Shown here one piece after another: positions 26,127 to 34,240 of a stretch of DNA of 64,000 nt. The notes under the pieces were generated by a model. The model was not told where the DNA came from. It searched no databases and worked only from the letters and a program-made list of their open reading frames with translations. The position numbers and the translations under genes are program-made. The stretch spans positions 9,472-73,471 of the forward strand of contig DKVO01000028.1 in NCBI GenBank assembly GCA_002491245.1, written 5' to 3'. The DNA comes from Porphyromonadaceae bacterium UBA7176. Lineage in GTDB: Bacteria; Bacteroidota; Bacteroidia; Bacteroidales; Muribaculaceae. Position 1 is the first letter of the stretch. Each line of letters opens with the position of its first letter.

Positions 26127-26636
26127 ATGGGATCAAATACATTTCAGGCAAAACTTCTGGCCGTACAACATAATCTGCTCAATTTCGCATACGCACTCAC
26201 TTCGAACCGCGACGACGCCTACGACCTACTTCAGGACACCACTCTCAAAGCTCTCGACAGCGAGGACAAATATGTTGAGAACGTCAATTTCAAAGGGTGG
26301 GTGTTCACCATAATGCGTAATCTATTCATCAACAAATACCGCAAGGAAGCACGGTCGATAATAGTGATAGACCAGAGCGAAGACCTCTACCAGCTCAATT
26401 TTTCGCAGGATTCGGGTTTCGAGAGTCCCGAAGGCTCGATAAATGCAAAAGAAATCCAGGCTGTGATCGCATCGTTTGCCGAAGAGTATCGCCAACCATT
26501 CTCCCTCTATATTTCCGGCTACCGCTACGCCGAAATTGCCGACAAGATGAATCTGCCGCTCGGCACTGTCAAAAGCCGCATACACCAGGCCAGGATAAGG
26601 CTTCAGGCCATATTCAAGGACATGCGCTACGACTAA
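26127..26636 (+). CDS. Sigma-70 family RNA polymerase sigma factor (ECF type)
   Basis: A 169-aa sigma factor. Region 2 reads LLNFAYALTSNRDDAYDLLQDTTLKAL with VNFKGWVFTIMRNLFINKYRK. Region 4 reads FAEEYRQPFSLYISGYRYAEIADKMNLPLGTVKSRIHQARIRLQ. No anti-sigma gene follows, which sets it apart from the sigma factor at 10727. Similar stand-alone ECF factors are conserved across Bacteroidetes. Target genes cannot be read from the sequence; the divergent rubrerythrin gene is the only neighbour that hints at a stress role. Confidence 0.92.
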   Translation: MGSNTFQAKLLAVQHNLLNFAYALTSNRDDAYDLLQDTTLKALDSEDKYVENVNFKGWVFTIMRNLFINKYRKEARSIIVIDQSEDLYQLNFSQDSGFESPEGSINAKEIQAVIASFAEEYRQPFSLYISGYRYAEIADKMNLPLGTVKSRIHQARIRLQAIFKDMRYD

Positions 26637-26647
26637 GAGTGTTTAAT

Positions 26648-26678
26648 TTTGCATAATGGCGGAAAAAATGTAACTTTG
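26648..26678 (+). promoter_or_regulatory. Promoter giving a nearly leaderless thioesterase mRNA
   Basis: TTTG at 26648-26651 and TAACTTTG at 26671-26678 are 19 nt apart, a full consensus match. The ATG of the next gene begins at 26683, only 5 nt after the -7 box. Transcription would therefore start at or within a few bases of the start codon. Confidence 0.75.
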
Positions 26679-26682
26679 CATT

Positions 26683-27090
26683 ATGACACCGCCTTATGTA
26701 TTCGAACTACCTATAAAAGTGCGCGACTACGAAGTCGATGCCGAAGGCATCGTCAACAACGCCAACTACTTGCATTATCTTGAGCACACACGCCATGAAT
26801 TCTGCGAGAAGGCAGGACTGTCGTTCCGTCAGATGCACAGCCAAGGCTACGACCCAGTGGTGGCACGCATCGAGGTAAAATACCTCCGTCCACTCGGGTT
26901 GGGTGATTCTATGGTGAGCAAACTGTGGCTATCGCGCAAAGGTCCGGTATTTGTATTTCATCAGGATATTTTCACCCCGGCCGGCGAACCGGTGATAAAA
27001 GCGATAGTCGACATAGCGTCGTTCGAAAACGGGAAACTTTCGCGCGGAGACCGGTTGGCCGAAGCTTTCGCCGCATACCTCAACGACTGA
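26683..27090 (+). CDS. Acyl-CoA thioesterase, hotdog fold
   Basis: A 135-aa protein of the 4-hydroxybenzoyl-CoA thioesterase/YbgC group. The hallmark DYEVDAEGIVNNANYLHYLEHTRHEF follows the first beta-strand and contains the catalytic Asp position. The rest (VARIEVKYLRPLGLGDSM, KGPVFVFHQDIF) gives the remaining hotdog strands. It hydrolyses acyl-CoA or acyl-ACP thioesters; the acyl group is unknown. The fold begins within a few residues of this ATG, so a later start would remove the first strand. dprA follows after 12 nt. Confidence 0.9.
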   Translation: MTPPYVFELPIKVRDYEVDAEGIVNNANYLHYLEHTRHEFCEKAGLSFRQMHSQGYDPVVARIEVKYLRPLGLGDSMVSKLWLSRKGPVFVFHQDIFTPAGEPVIKAIVDIASFENGKLSRGDRLAEAFAAYLND

Positions 27091-27102
27091 TACATCCGGC
27101 CT

Positions 27103-28218
27103 ATGGTCTGCGACAATACGCCTTACGACATCGCTTTCGCAACCTACCGAAACATAACGGCAGGCAACGCCCGTCATTTTTTCAGTCTTGGCATAAGTCC
27201 TCGCGATTTCATCGAAGGCGAACCTCGCCGGCTGGCGGCGATCAGCGGACTGCGCGAAACTTTTTTCGACACGCAGCGCCGCCGCGAAGCCCTGACGGCA
27301 GCACAGACCGAAACCGCTTTCATCGAAGCCAACAGCATCACTCCAGTCCTGACCGGAAGCGATGCATATCCGGCCAGGCTTGCCGAATGCGACGACGCCC
27401 CGGCCATGCTGTTTTCGCTCGGCAATCTCGATCCGGCACCCCGACACTCGGTAGCGATAGTCGGCACACGACATTGCACCGACTATGGCGCCGACTTCGC
27501 CCGTAGACTCGTAAAAGACCTCGCCGACGCAATCGACGGACTCACCATAATCAGCGGACTTGCCTACGGCATAGACATAGCCGCCCACAGAGCAGCCCTC
27601 GAAGCAGGCATACCGACAGGAGCTGTCCTCGCCCACGGACTCAACACACTCTACCCTGCCGACCATCGCAACGACGCCAGACGCATAGTGCGACAAGGCG
27701 GTTTTCTCGCCACCGAATACACCTCTGCCGACAAGATTCACCGAGGCAACTTCCTTGCACGGAACAGGATTGTCGCCGGACTCGCCGACGTGACAGTAGT
27801 CGTCGAAAGCGACATAAAAGGCGGAGCGATGTCGACAGCACACATCGCCGCGGCATACAACCGCGAGGTGATGGCTGCTCCAGGACGGGCCACCGACCGC
27901 TACAGCAGGGGATGCAACGCCTTGATCGCACGGCGCGAGGCCTCCATAATACGCGATGCCGGCGACCTTACCGAACTTATGGGATGGAAAACAAAACCCA
28001 AAGCCGGAACCCAGTGCGAGCTACCATTCCTGTCACCGGAGCAGACGATGATCATCGACTTCTTCACCGAGCGACCCTCGGCCACGATCAACGACCTCTG
28101 TGCCCACACGGGGCTGCCGGTGCAATATCTCTCTACCGTCCTGTTCGACATGGAAATGGACGACAAAATCGTGTCGCTGCCTGGCGGACGATACTCCCCG
28201 ATAGTTCCGGCAAGATAG
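27103..28218 (+). CDS. dprA: DNA-processing protein DprA
   Basis: A 371-aa cytosolic protein with the extended Rossmann fold of DprA/Smf: VAIVGTRHCTDYGADFARRLV, TIISGLAYGIDIAAHRAAL, and FLARNRIVAGLADVTVVVESDIKGGAMSTA. A short winged-helix C-terminal domain (ERPSATINDLCAHTGLPVQYLSTVLFDMEMDDKIVSLPGGRY) follows. DprA loads RecA onto incoming single-stranded DNA during transformation and is conserved even in species not known to be competent. Confidence 0.95.
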   Translation: MVCDNTPYDIAFATYRNITAGNARHFFSLGISPRDFIEGEPRRLAAISGLRETFFDTQRRREALTAAQTETAFIEANSITPVLTGSDAYPARLAECDDAPAMLFSLGNLDPAPRHSVAIVGTRHCTDYGADFARRLVKDLADAIDGLTIISGLAYGIDIAAHRAALEAGIPTGAVLAHGLNTLYPADHRNDARRIVRQGGFLATEYTSADKIHRGNFLARNRIVAGLADVTVVVESDIKGGAMSTAHIAAAYNREVMAAPGRATDRYSRGCNALIARREASIIRDAGDLTELMGWKTKPKAGTQCELPFLSPEQTMIIDFFTERPSATINDLCAHTGLPVQYLSTVLFDMEMDDKIVSLPGGRYSPIVPAR

Positions 28219-28280
28219 ACGGAACAATTTACCCTCCGGAGTTTGTTATCTCTATATCTAACGTAAAAAACACACTTCAA

Positions 28281-29156
28281 ATGGCAACAAAGATTATTCC
28301 CGGATCCGAACTCATAATCAATCCCGACGGATCAGTATTCCACCTCCACCTCCGCCCCGAACAACTTACCGACAACATCATACTCGTCGGAGACCCGGGC
28401 CGTGTCGACATGGTAGCTTCATTTTTCGACACAAAGACTTTTGAAGTATCAGCACGCGAGTTCCACACCATCGGCGGCACATACAAAGGCAAACCCATAA
28501 TGTGTATCAGCCACGGCATAGGCCCCGACAATATCGACATCGTGATCACCGAACTCGACGCGTTGGCTAACGTAGATTTCGCCACTCGCGAAGTAAAGGA
28601 AAACCTGCGGCGGCTCACAATGGTGCGCATAGGCACATCCGGAGCACTACGCCCCGAACTCAGCATCGGCACACCTGTGATAGCTGAGAAATCGATCGGC
28701 TTCGACGGCGTCCTCAATTACTACGCCGGACGCAACGAAGTCGCCGACCTCGACTTCGAAGCAGCCCTCTGCGCCCACACCGGTTGGAATCCCCTTTGGG
28801 CAAAACCATATGTTGTCGACGCCGACAGCGAATTGGTTGAGCGCATCGGAGGAGACGACATGGTGCGTGGCAACACGATATCTGCAGTCGGCTTCTACGG
28901 TCCTCAAGGGCGCGAAGTACGCCTCGCTTTGGCAAACCCCGACCTGAACAGACTAATCGAGAAATTCGAACACCGCGGACGTCACATCACCAACTACGAA
29001 ATGGAGAGCGCACCTCTCGCCGGCATGGGACGCCTCATGGGACACCGCTGCATGACCGTATGCTCAATCATCGCAAACCGCTTCAACACTGAAGCCAACC
29101 CCAACTACAAGTCTGGCATACGCGACCTCGTTGCCACCGTACTCGAACGCATATAA
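28281..29156 (+). CDS. Nucleoside phosphorylase (uridine phosphorylase type)
   Basis: A 291-aa enzyme of the PNP/UDP phosphorylase family. Motifs are NIILVGDPGRVDMVASFF (phosphate-binding loop), TMVRIGTSGALRPELSIGTPVI, and NYEMESAPLAGMGRLMGHRCMTVC with the catalytic EMES. It cleaves a nucleoside with phosphate to base and ribose 1-phosphate. In Bacteroidales this form is usually annotated as uridine phosphorylase, but the base specificity is not proven by the motifs alone. The start at 28281 is the only one that does not run into dprA. The TIGR02757 gene begins 4 nt after its stop. Confidence 0.88.
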   Translation: MATKIIPGSELIINPDGSVFHLHLRPEQLTDNIILVGDPGRVDMVASFFDTKTFEVSAREFHTIGGTYKGKPIMCISHGIGPDNIDIVITELDALANVDFATREVKENLRRLTMVRIGTSGALRPELSIGTPVIAEKSIGFDGVLNYYAGRNEVADLDFEAALCAHTGWNPLWAKPYVVDADSELVERIGGDDMVRGNTISAVGFYGPQGREVRLALANPDLNRLIEKFEHRGRHITNYEMESAPLAGMGRLMGHRCMTVCSIIANRFNTEANPNYKSGIRDLVATVLERI

Positions 29157-29160
29157 TAGG

Positions 29161-29946
29161 ATGACAGATATAAAAGACACTCTCGACGGACTGGCGGCAC
29201 GCTACAACGTGCCGTCGTTCGCCGACAGCGACCCGGTGCAGTTTCCGCGGCAATTCGACGACCTTCGCGACATAGAGATCACAGCATTTCTCGTCTCCAT
29301 AATATCATGGGGACGACGGGCTATGATACTCCGCGACAGCGAACGTCTGCTTCAGCTTCTTGACCGACAACCGTACAACTTTGTCGCCGGCGGCGATATC
29401 GAATCTATCCCCGACAGCAATATCCACCGTACATTCTTCGGCCGTCATCTGCGCTATGCCCTGCGCGGACTGCGCGAGATATATCGTAGCCACGGATCAC
29501 TCGAGGCATTTGCCCGGCATATCGGCGCAGATAAATCGCCGGCCCCTGCATGGACTCTTGCCAACGCCGTAAACGCCGTTTTTGCCGACACCGACAAATC
29601 TGCCTCAAACCCACTGACCGGCCCCACTCGATGTCTGCCCGAGAAAGCCGACTCATCAGCCCTGAAACGCCTCAACATGGCTCTACGGTGGCTCGTGCGC
29701 GACGACGGCATCGTAGACATCGGATGTTGGACAGTGATCAAACCAGCACAACTGTCGATTCCACTCGACGTGCATTCTGGCAACACGGCGAGGACACTCG
29801 GACTGCTGTCAAGAAAAGCAAACGACCGTCGTGCTGTCGACGAGCTCACAGGTGTCCTGCGCTCTTTCAGACCCGACGATCCGACAATCTACGACTTCGC
29901 CCTCTTCGGAGCCGGCGAAGCCGGTGAAAATCTGAATAGTAACTGA
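29161..29946 (+). CDS. TIGR02757 (DUF2400) family protein
   Basis: A 261-aa soluble protein. It starts IKDTLDGLAARYNVPSFADSDPVQFPRQF and includes DIEITAFLVSIISWGRRAMILRD, KRLNMALRWLVRDDGIVDIGCW, and PLDVHSGNTARTLGLLSRKANDR. This is the TIGR02757/DUF2400 family, distantly related to helix-hairpin-helix DNA glycosylases such as AlkC/Nth-like folds. No activity is established. It lies directly after the phosphorylase gene, probably in one transcript. Confidence 0.88.
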   Translation: MTDIKDTLDGLAARYNVPSFADSDPVQFPRQFDDLRDIEITAFLVSIISWGRRAMILRDSERLLQLLDRQPYNFVAGGDIESIPDSNIHRTFFGRHLRYALRGLREIYRSHGSLEAFARHIGADKSPAPAWTLANAVNAVFADTDKSASNPLTGPTRCLPEKADSSALKRLNMALRWLVRDDGIVDIGCWTVIKPAQLSIPLDVHSGNTARTLGLLSRKANDRRAVDELTGVLRSFRPDDPTIYDFALFGAGEAGENLNSN

Positions 29947-29959
29947 TTCCATTCAAAGG

Positions 29960-29981
29960 GTTACAATCGCGTTACAATCGC
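29960..29981. repeat. Tandem 11-bp direct repeat
   Basis: GTTACAATCGC is present twice with no spacer (29960-29970, 29971-29981), just after the TIGR02757 stop. A second pair of direct repeats, AACCAAGCGA, lies at 30052-30061 and 30071-30080, just before the next gene. Confidence 0.8.
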
Positions 29982-30088
29982 TAAAAGTGTATAAATCCTG
30001 TAGCAATTCTAAACAATTTACAGCTTTTAAGGTTTATTATTCTGATTATACAACCAAGCGATAACGAAAAAACCAAGCGACACAGCCA

Positions 30089-30445
30089 ATGATTACTCGC
30101 AAAGTCATCCAGACATTATATAAAAAATACAAAAGCCTGCCCGAAAGCCCCGACTGCCTCGACATGCCTTTGCTTTTCGAGTGCGCGGTCCACCACAAGA
30201 TAAACATCGACATGGATGGGCCGGTCGACTCGCTGATTATAGGCAGCATCGACCCAGTGTCGCCTTTCCACCGCATACCTCTTGAAAAAATCCACGCGAT
30301 AGTCCCCTTTGAGGAATGGGTGGCGATCGTGCTCCACTCTTCCATCATTTTTCTCAACCGCAAATCGGCGCGCGTCTCAATCCACGTACGCACCGAAGAG
30401 CCGTCGCTATGGGAACGCATCAAACATTTTTTCCGTCGCGACTGA
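30089..30445 (+). CDS. Hypothetical protein, 118 aa
   Basis: I do not recognise a named family. The protein is soluble, without signal peptide, with a short basic N-terminal helix (ITRKVIQTLYKKYKSLP), a mixed alpha/beta middle (ECAVHHKINIDMDGPVDSLIIGSIDP, LEKIHAIVPFEEWVAIVLHSSIIFLN) and a basic C-terminus (LWERIKHFFRRD). Codon use looks like that of its neighbours, and a strong terminator follows 27 nt after the stop, which supports a real gene. Confidence 0.7.
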   Translation: MITRKVIQTLYKKYKSLPESPDCLDMPLLFECAVHHKINIDMDGPVDSLIIGSIDPVSPFHRIPLEKIHAIVPFEEWVAIVLHSSIIFLNRKSARVSIHVRTEEPSLWERIKHFFRRD

Positions 30446-30472
30446 CGAACACATCCCCACAATCAAAAAATA

Positions 30473-30512
30473 CGGAAGGGAATCCTTGAACGGACTCCCT
30501 TCCGCAATTTTT
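30473..30512. terminator. Bidirectional terminator between hypothetical gene and pheS
   Basis: A 13-bp stem with one A-C mismatch (30473-30485 with 30492-30504) has a 6-nt loop. It is followed by CAATTTTT on the plus strand and by TATTTTTTG on the minus strand, so it can serve both convergent genes. Confidence 0.85.
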
Positions 30513-30540
30513 ATAGAGATTGCAATAATTATACTACAAA

Positions 30541-31560
30541 TCAGTGGGCGGCCACGAACTCGTCGAGGAAACGCTTGTCGTTCTCACTGAAAAGACGCAA
30601 GTCTTTCACCTGATATTTGAGGTTTGTGATACGCTCCACACCCATGCCAAGGGCAAAACCCGTATATTCTTTCGAGTCTATACCACAGGCTTCGAGAACA
30701 GCAGGATCAACCATACCGCAACCCAAAATCTCTACCCAACCGGTACCTTTGCAGAACGAACATCCCTTGCCGCCGCAGAGATTGCAGCTGATATCCATCT
30801 CGGCCGAAGGCTCGGTGAACGGGAAGTAGCTCGGACGGAGACGGATACTTGTCTGCGGTCCGAACATCTCACGGGCAAAATAGAGCAAAGTCTGACGCAG
30901 GTCTGAGTAAGTCACATTCTTGTCGACATACAACGCCTCCACCTGATGGAAGAAACAGTGGGCTCGGGCCGATATTGCCTCATTACGGTATACACGGCCG
31001 GGACAGATTATACGGATAGGTGGCTTCTGCGAAGTCATCACTCGCGTCTGCACCGACGACGTATGCGTGCGGAGCAACACATCCGGTGTCCGGTTGATAA
31101 AGAAGGTATCCTGCATATCGCGCGCAGGATGATCGGGCGCGAAATTAAGCGACTCGAAAACATGCCAGTCATCTTCGATCTCCGGACCCTCGGCAATCGT
31201 GAAGCCAAGACGGCGGAATATATCGATAATCTGCTCGCGCACGAGCGACAGCGGATGACGTGTGCCGATATTGAGCGGAGCCGGCGTACGCGTCAGGTCA
31301 AGCTCTCCGCCTTTGTCATTGCCGCGCCCCGACGCCTCGCGAAGAGCGTTGATACGCTCGGTGGCGTAAGACTTCAACTCATTGAGAGCCTGTCCGAGCT
31401 CCCGTTTCATAGAAGCGTCGACATTGCGGAAATCATTCATCAACGCCGAGATGGCGCCTTTCTTGCTCAGATATTTTATGCGCAGGGCCTCTACTGCTTC
31501 GGCATCGGGTGCCTCGGCGGCTTCAAGCTCGGCGCGGATAGCTTTAATCTTTTCTATCAT
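30541..31560 (-). CDS. pheS: Phenylalanine--tRNA ligase alpha subunit
   Basis: A 339-aa class II aminoacyl-tRNA synthetase subunit. An N-terminal coiled coil (IKAIRAELEAAEAPDAEAVEALRIKYL) precedes the catalytic core with HPLSLVREQIIDIFRRLGF, FRPSYFPFTEPSAEMDI-type motif 2 and GFALGMGVERI motif 3. A Cys cluster (CNLCGGKGCSFCKGTG) inserted near motif 2/3 could bind zinc, as in some bacterial PheS. The start at 31560 follows a well-placed promoter. pheT is not adjacent, as is usual in Bacteroidetes. Confidence 0.95.
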   Translation of the reverse strand: MIEKIKAIRAELEAAEAPDAEAVEALRIKYLSKKGAISALMNDFRNVDASMKRELGQALNELKSYATERINALREASGRGNDKGGELDLTRTPAPLNIGTRHPLSLVREQIIDIFRRLGFTIAEGPEIEDDWHVFESLNFAPDHPARDMQDTFFINRTPDVLLRTHTSSVQTRVMTSQKPPIRIICPGRVYRNEAISARAHCFFHQVEALYVDKNVTYSDLRQTLLYFAREMFGPQTSIRLRPSYFPFTEPSAEMDISCNLCGGKGCSFCKGTGWVEILGCGMVDPAVLEACGIDSKEYTGFALGMGVERITNLKYQVKDLRLFSENDKRFLDEFVAAH

Positions 31561-31591
31561 CGGGTTACTGAAGATATTTACTTTATTGCCG

Positions 31592-31622
31592 CAAAAATAC
31601 AAAAAATCCACGACACAGCAAA
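31592..31622 (-). promoter_or_regulatory. pheS promoter
   Basis: On the minus strand, a TTTG (plus 31619-31622) and TATTTTTG (plus 31592-31599) lie 19 nt apart. The pheS ATG is 32 nt downstream. Confidence 0.65.
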
Positions 31623-31659
31623 AAGCGTTTTCTGCACACCGATTATTTTAATCATGATA

Positions 31660-31690
31660 TTGTAAAAATCCTAAAAAACCGTTAACTTTG
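31660..31690 (+). promoter_or_regulatory. Promoter with a very short 5' leader (DUF1846 gene)
   Basis: TTG at 31660-31662 and TAACTTTG at 31683-31690 are 20 nt apart. The ATG at 31700 lies 9 nt after the -7 box, so the untranslated leader is only a few bases. Confidence 0.65.
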
Positions 31691-31699
31691 CAACCCGTT

Positions 31700-33163
31700 A
31701 TGAAGAACGGTTTTGACAACGAAAAGTACCTCAGGATACAATCCGAGCACATCCAGGAGCGCATAGCTCAATTCGGCAACAAACTTTATCTCGAACTCGG
31801 CGGCAAGCTCTTCGACGACCACCACGCAAGCCGTGTACTCCCCGGCTTCGAGCCCGACAGTAAACTAAAGATGCTCTCAAAACTCGCCGACAAGGCCGAG
31901 ATTGTGATTGTCATAAGCGCTGTCGACATCGAGAAAAACAAAGTGCGCAACGACCTCGGCATCACATACGACATGGACGTGATCCGTCTGCGCAAAGAAT
32001 TCGAGCAACGTGGATTTCTCGTCAGCTCTGTAGTCATCACCCATTACAACGGACAAAGCAGCGCCGACGCATTCCGCGCCAAACTCGCCCGGCTCGGCAT
32101 TCCGGCATATGTCCACTACATCATCGACGGATACCCCACCAATGTCGACCTCATCGCATCTGACGAAGGATTTGGACGCAACGAATACGTACACACAACC
32201 CGTCCGCTCGTCATCGTCACAGCTCCAGGTCCCGGTAGCGGCAAAATGGCCGTATGTCTCAGCCAGCTCTACAACGAACACAAACGCGGCATCAACGCCG
32301 GATATGCAAAATTCGAAACCTTCCCCGTCTGGAGTCTGCCGCTCAAACACCCGGTAAATATCGCCTACGAAGCCGCCACAGCCGACCTCAACGACGTCAA
32401 CATGATCGACCCCTTCCACCTCGAGGCATACGGCAAAACCGCAGTGAACTACAACCGCGACATCGAAATCTTCCCCGTCCTCAACGCCCTCTTCGAAGGC
32501 ATCAGCGGCCATAACCCATACAAATCACCCACCGACATGGGCGTAAACATGGTAGGCTTCTGCATCAGCGACGACGAAGCTTGTTGCAGGGCTTCAAAAG
32601 ACGAAATCATACGCCGCTACTACACTGCCCTCAACAAACTCGCCCTCGGCGACGGCAACGAAAACGAAGTCAACAAAATAGCCCTGCTCCAGAAGCAGGC
32701 CAAAATAGTACCGTCCGACCGCAAACCGATAGCAGCAGCCCGTCAGCGCGCCGAAGCAAGCGGTGTGCCATGCTCAGCCATCGAACTCGCCGACGGATCA
32801 ATAATAACATCCGAGACAGGCTCCCTGCTCGGCACAAGCGCCGCACTCCTGCTCAATGCAATAAAACACCTCGCAGGCATCGACCATGAGATAAAACTCA
32901 TTCCGCAGGTAATGATCGAACCAATACAGTACACCAAGACCCACTACTTGCAATCTGTCAATCCGCGCCTCCACACCGACGAAGTGATCGTTGCCCTGTC
33001 GGTCCTCTCGACACACGACGAAAACTGCCGACGGGCACTCGCCTGCCTACCTCAGCTCCGTGGATGCCAGATGCACTCAACAGTAATGCTTGGCGAAGTC
33101 GACCGCAAGATCTTCAACAAACTCGGCGTCGGCCTCACCTGCGACCCTGCAAAGAAAAACTGA
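31700..33163 (+). CDS. DUF1846 domain protein
   Basis: A 487-aa cytosolic protein of the DUF1846 family (about 500 aa in Firmicutes and Bacteroidetes). Visible landmarks are FDNEKYLRIQSEHIQERIAQFGNKLYLELGGKLFDD at the N-terminus, VTAPGPGSGKMAVCLSQLYNE (a P-loop-like element) near residue 180, NPYKSPTDMGVNMVGFCISDD, and PQVMIEPIQYTKTHYL in the C-terminal half. The fold is built from ATPase-like and metal-site-containing domains; the reaction is unknown. A TTG start 12 nt earlier lies inside the -7 box, so the ATG at 31700 is used. Confidence 0.9.
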   Translation: MKNGFDNEKYLRIQSEHIQERIAQFGNKLYLELGGKLFDDHHASRVLPGFEPDSKLKMLSKLADKAEIVIVISAVDIEKNKVRNDLGITYDMDVIRLRKEFEQRGFLVSSVVITHYNGQSSADAFRAKLARLGIPAYVHYIIDGYPTNVDLIASDEGFGRNEYVHTTRPLVIVTAPGPGSGKMAVCLSQLYNEHKRGINAGYAKFETFPVWSLPLKHPVNIAYEAATADLNDVNMIDPFHLEAYGKTAVNYNRDIEIFPVLNALFEGISGHNPYKSPTDMGVNMVGFCISDDEACCRASKDEIIRRYYTALNKLALGDGNENEVNKIALLQKQAKIVPSDRKPIAAARQRAEASGVPCSAIELADGSIITSETGSLLGTSAALLLNAIKHLAGIDHEIKLIPQVMIEPIQYTKTHYLQSVNPRLHTDEVIVALSVLSTHDENCRRALACLPQLRGCQMHSTVMLGEVDRKIFNKLGVGLTCDPAKKN

Positions 33164-33278
33164 CACCACATCAGTACCGCCCCACTTCTGGGCGAGCAAA
33201 AAGACCAGCATCACGAAGAGGGTGTTGCCCAACGACATGCATGGTCCAAGACCACATCAACGAAAACCATCATAGGAA

Positions 33279-33297
33279 GAAAATGCTCCGCATTTTC
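33279..33297. repeat. TCC-loop palindrome between convergent genes
   Basis: GAAAATGC and GCATTTTC flank the loop TCC, giving a perfect 8-bp stem. It lies between the DUF1846 and queG stops (gap 33164-33349). The rest of this 186-nt gap shows nothing I can name apart from a short GCCC/GGGC stem at 33178-33194. The hairpin may be a weak terminator for queG. Confidence 0.6.
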
Positions 33298-33349
33298 ACA
33301 CCACAGCATCGCATAAGCATCGTCAGGAGCACGACACTATATACCTCAA

Positions 33350-34240
33350 TCATCTCACATTCCTCTTCAGTCCAGCGAGTTTGGCGCGTTTTACCGCACT
33401 GTGACTGAAAATTGTCGAAAATTCTGTCTGCGACATCCCGGCGATATCGTCGCGGCTCAAAGCCATCACTGCCGGACGCGGACAGAACTCCGGCAACGAC
33501 GGAGGACAATACCGGTTGTGCGGACACACATCCTGACAAATATCGCAGCCATAGATACGTCCGGACAAGACCAAGCCATCAGGTAGTGGTCCACGGTGCT
33601 CTATCGTGAGATACGACAAACAGCGGTTGCAATCAATCCCCCCGGCCCCGTCGAGTGCATGGCCCGGACATGCAGTAACGCACGCTCCGCAACGGCCGCA
33701 ATCGCCGGGCAGGGGCGTTCCATAATCAGCCTCGGCTGTCCATAATATTTCCGCCAAGAAAACTTTCGAGCCAACACCGGGCACTATCAGTTGATTGTTG
33801 AGACCAATCACCCCGAGGCCGGCACGGGCAGCCCAATAGCGCTCGCGCAGAGGTGCCGTATCCACACATATCCGTGTAGCCGAGCCGGCAACAGTCGTCT
33901 CCATAAGCTCGGCCACCGGACCAAGACGCTGGCGCAACACCTCATGGTAATCATCACCGACAGCATAGTCGCTGAATAGCTCGCTGCGCGATGTCTGCCC
34001 GTAAGGGAAAGCACAGCAAAGTATCGACCGCGCTCCATCAAGCAGCAGGCAGGGATTGTCGCGCACATCGCCATAGCGCTCCATATAGTCCATTCCGCCA
34101 TGAGCGCCACGCGAAAGCCAATCCCTGTACAGACCTGCCGCACGACTGTCGACAGGTTCACAAGGAGCAAAAGCCGCTGCCACGGCTCCTGCCGCAATAG
34201 CAGCATCCGTTATATCACATCGGCAGCGGCTGGAACTCAT
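33350..34240 (-). CDS. queG: Epoxyqueuosine reductase
   Basis: A 296-aa cobalamin- and Fe-S-dependent enzyme that reduces epoxyqueuosine to queuosine at tRNA position 34. The N-terminal domain contains GGMDYMERYGDVRDNPCLLLDGARSI and RYWAARAGLGVIGLNNQLIVPGVGS. Two 4Fe-4S ligand sets follow (CGRCGACVTACPGHAL; CNRCLSYLTIEHRG with CDICQDVCPHN). The start at 34240 leaves a 26-nt overlap with the deacetylase gene upstream; an ATG at 34264 is also possible. No HEAT-repeat tail is present, so it is the shorter form of the family. Confidence 0.93.
   Translation of the reverse strand: MSSSRCRCDITDAAIAAGAVAAAFAPCEPVDSRAAGLYRDWLSRGAHGGMDYMERYGDVRDNPCLLLDGARSILCCAFPYGQTSRSELFSDYAVGDDYHEVLRQRLGPVAELMETTVAGSATRICVDTAPLRERYWAARAGLGVIGLNNQLIVPGVGSKVFLAEILWTAEADYGTPLPGDCGRCGACVTACPGHALDGAGGIDCNRCLSYLTIEHRGPLPDGLVLSGRIYGCDICQDVCPHNRYCPPSLPEFCPRPAVMALSRDDIAGMSQTEFSTIFSHSAVKRAKLAGLKRNVR

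Noticed and set aside
33077..33238. A hydrophobic 53-codon frame on the minus strand between DUF1846 and queG
   Set aside because: It overlaps the DUF1846 end in antisense and has no promoter box; I could not support it as a gene or as a gene remnant.
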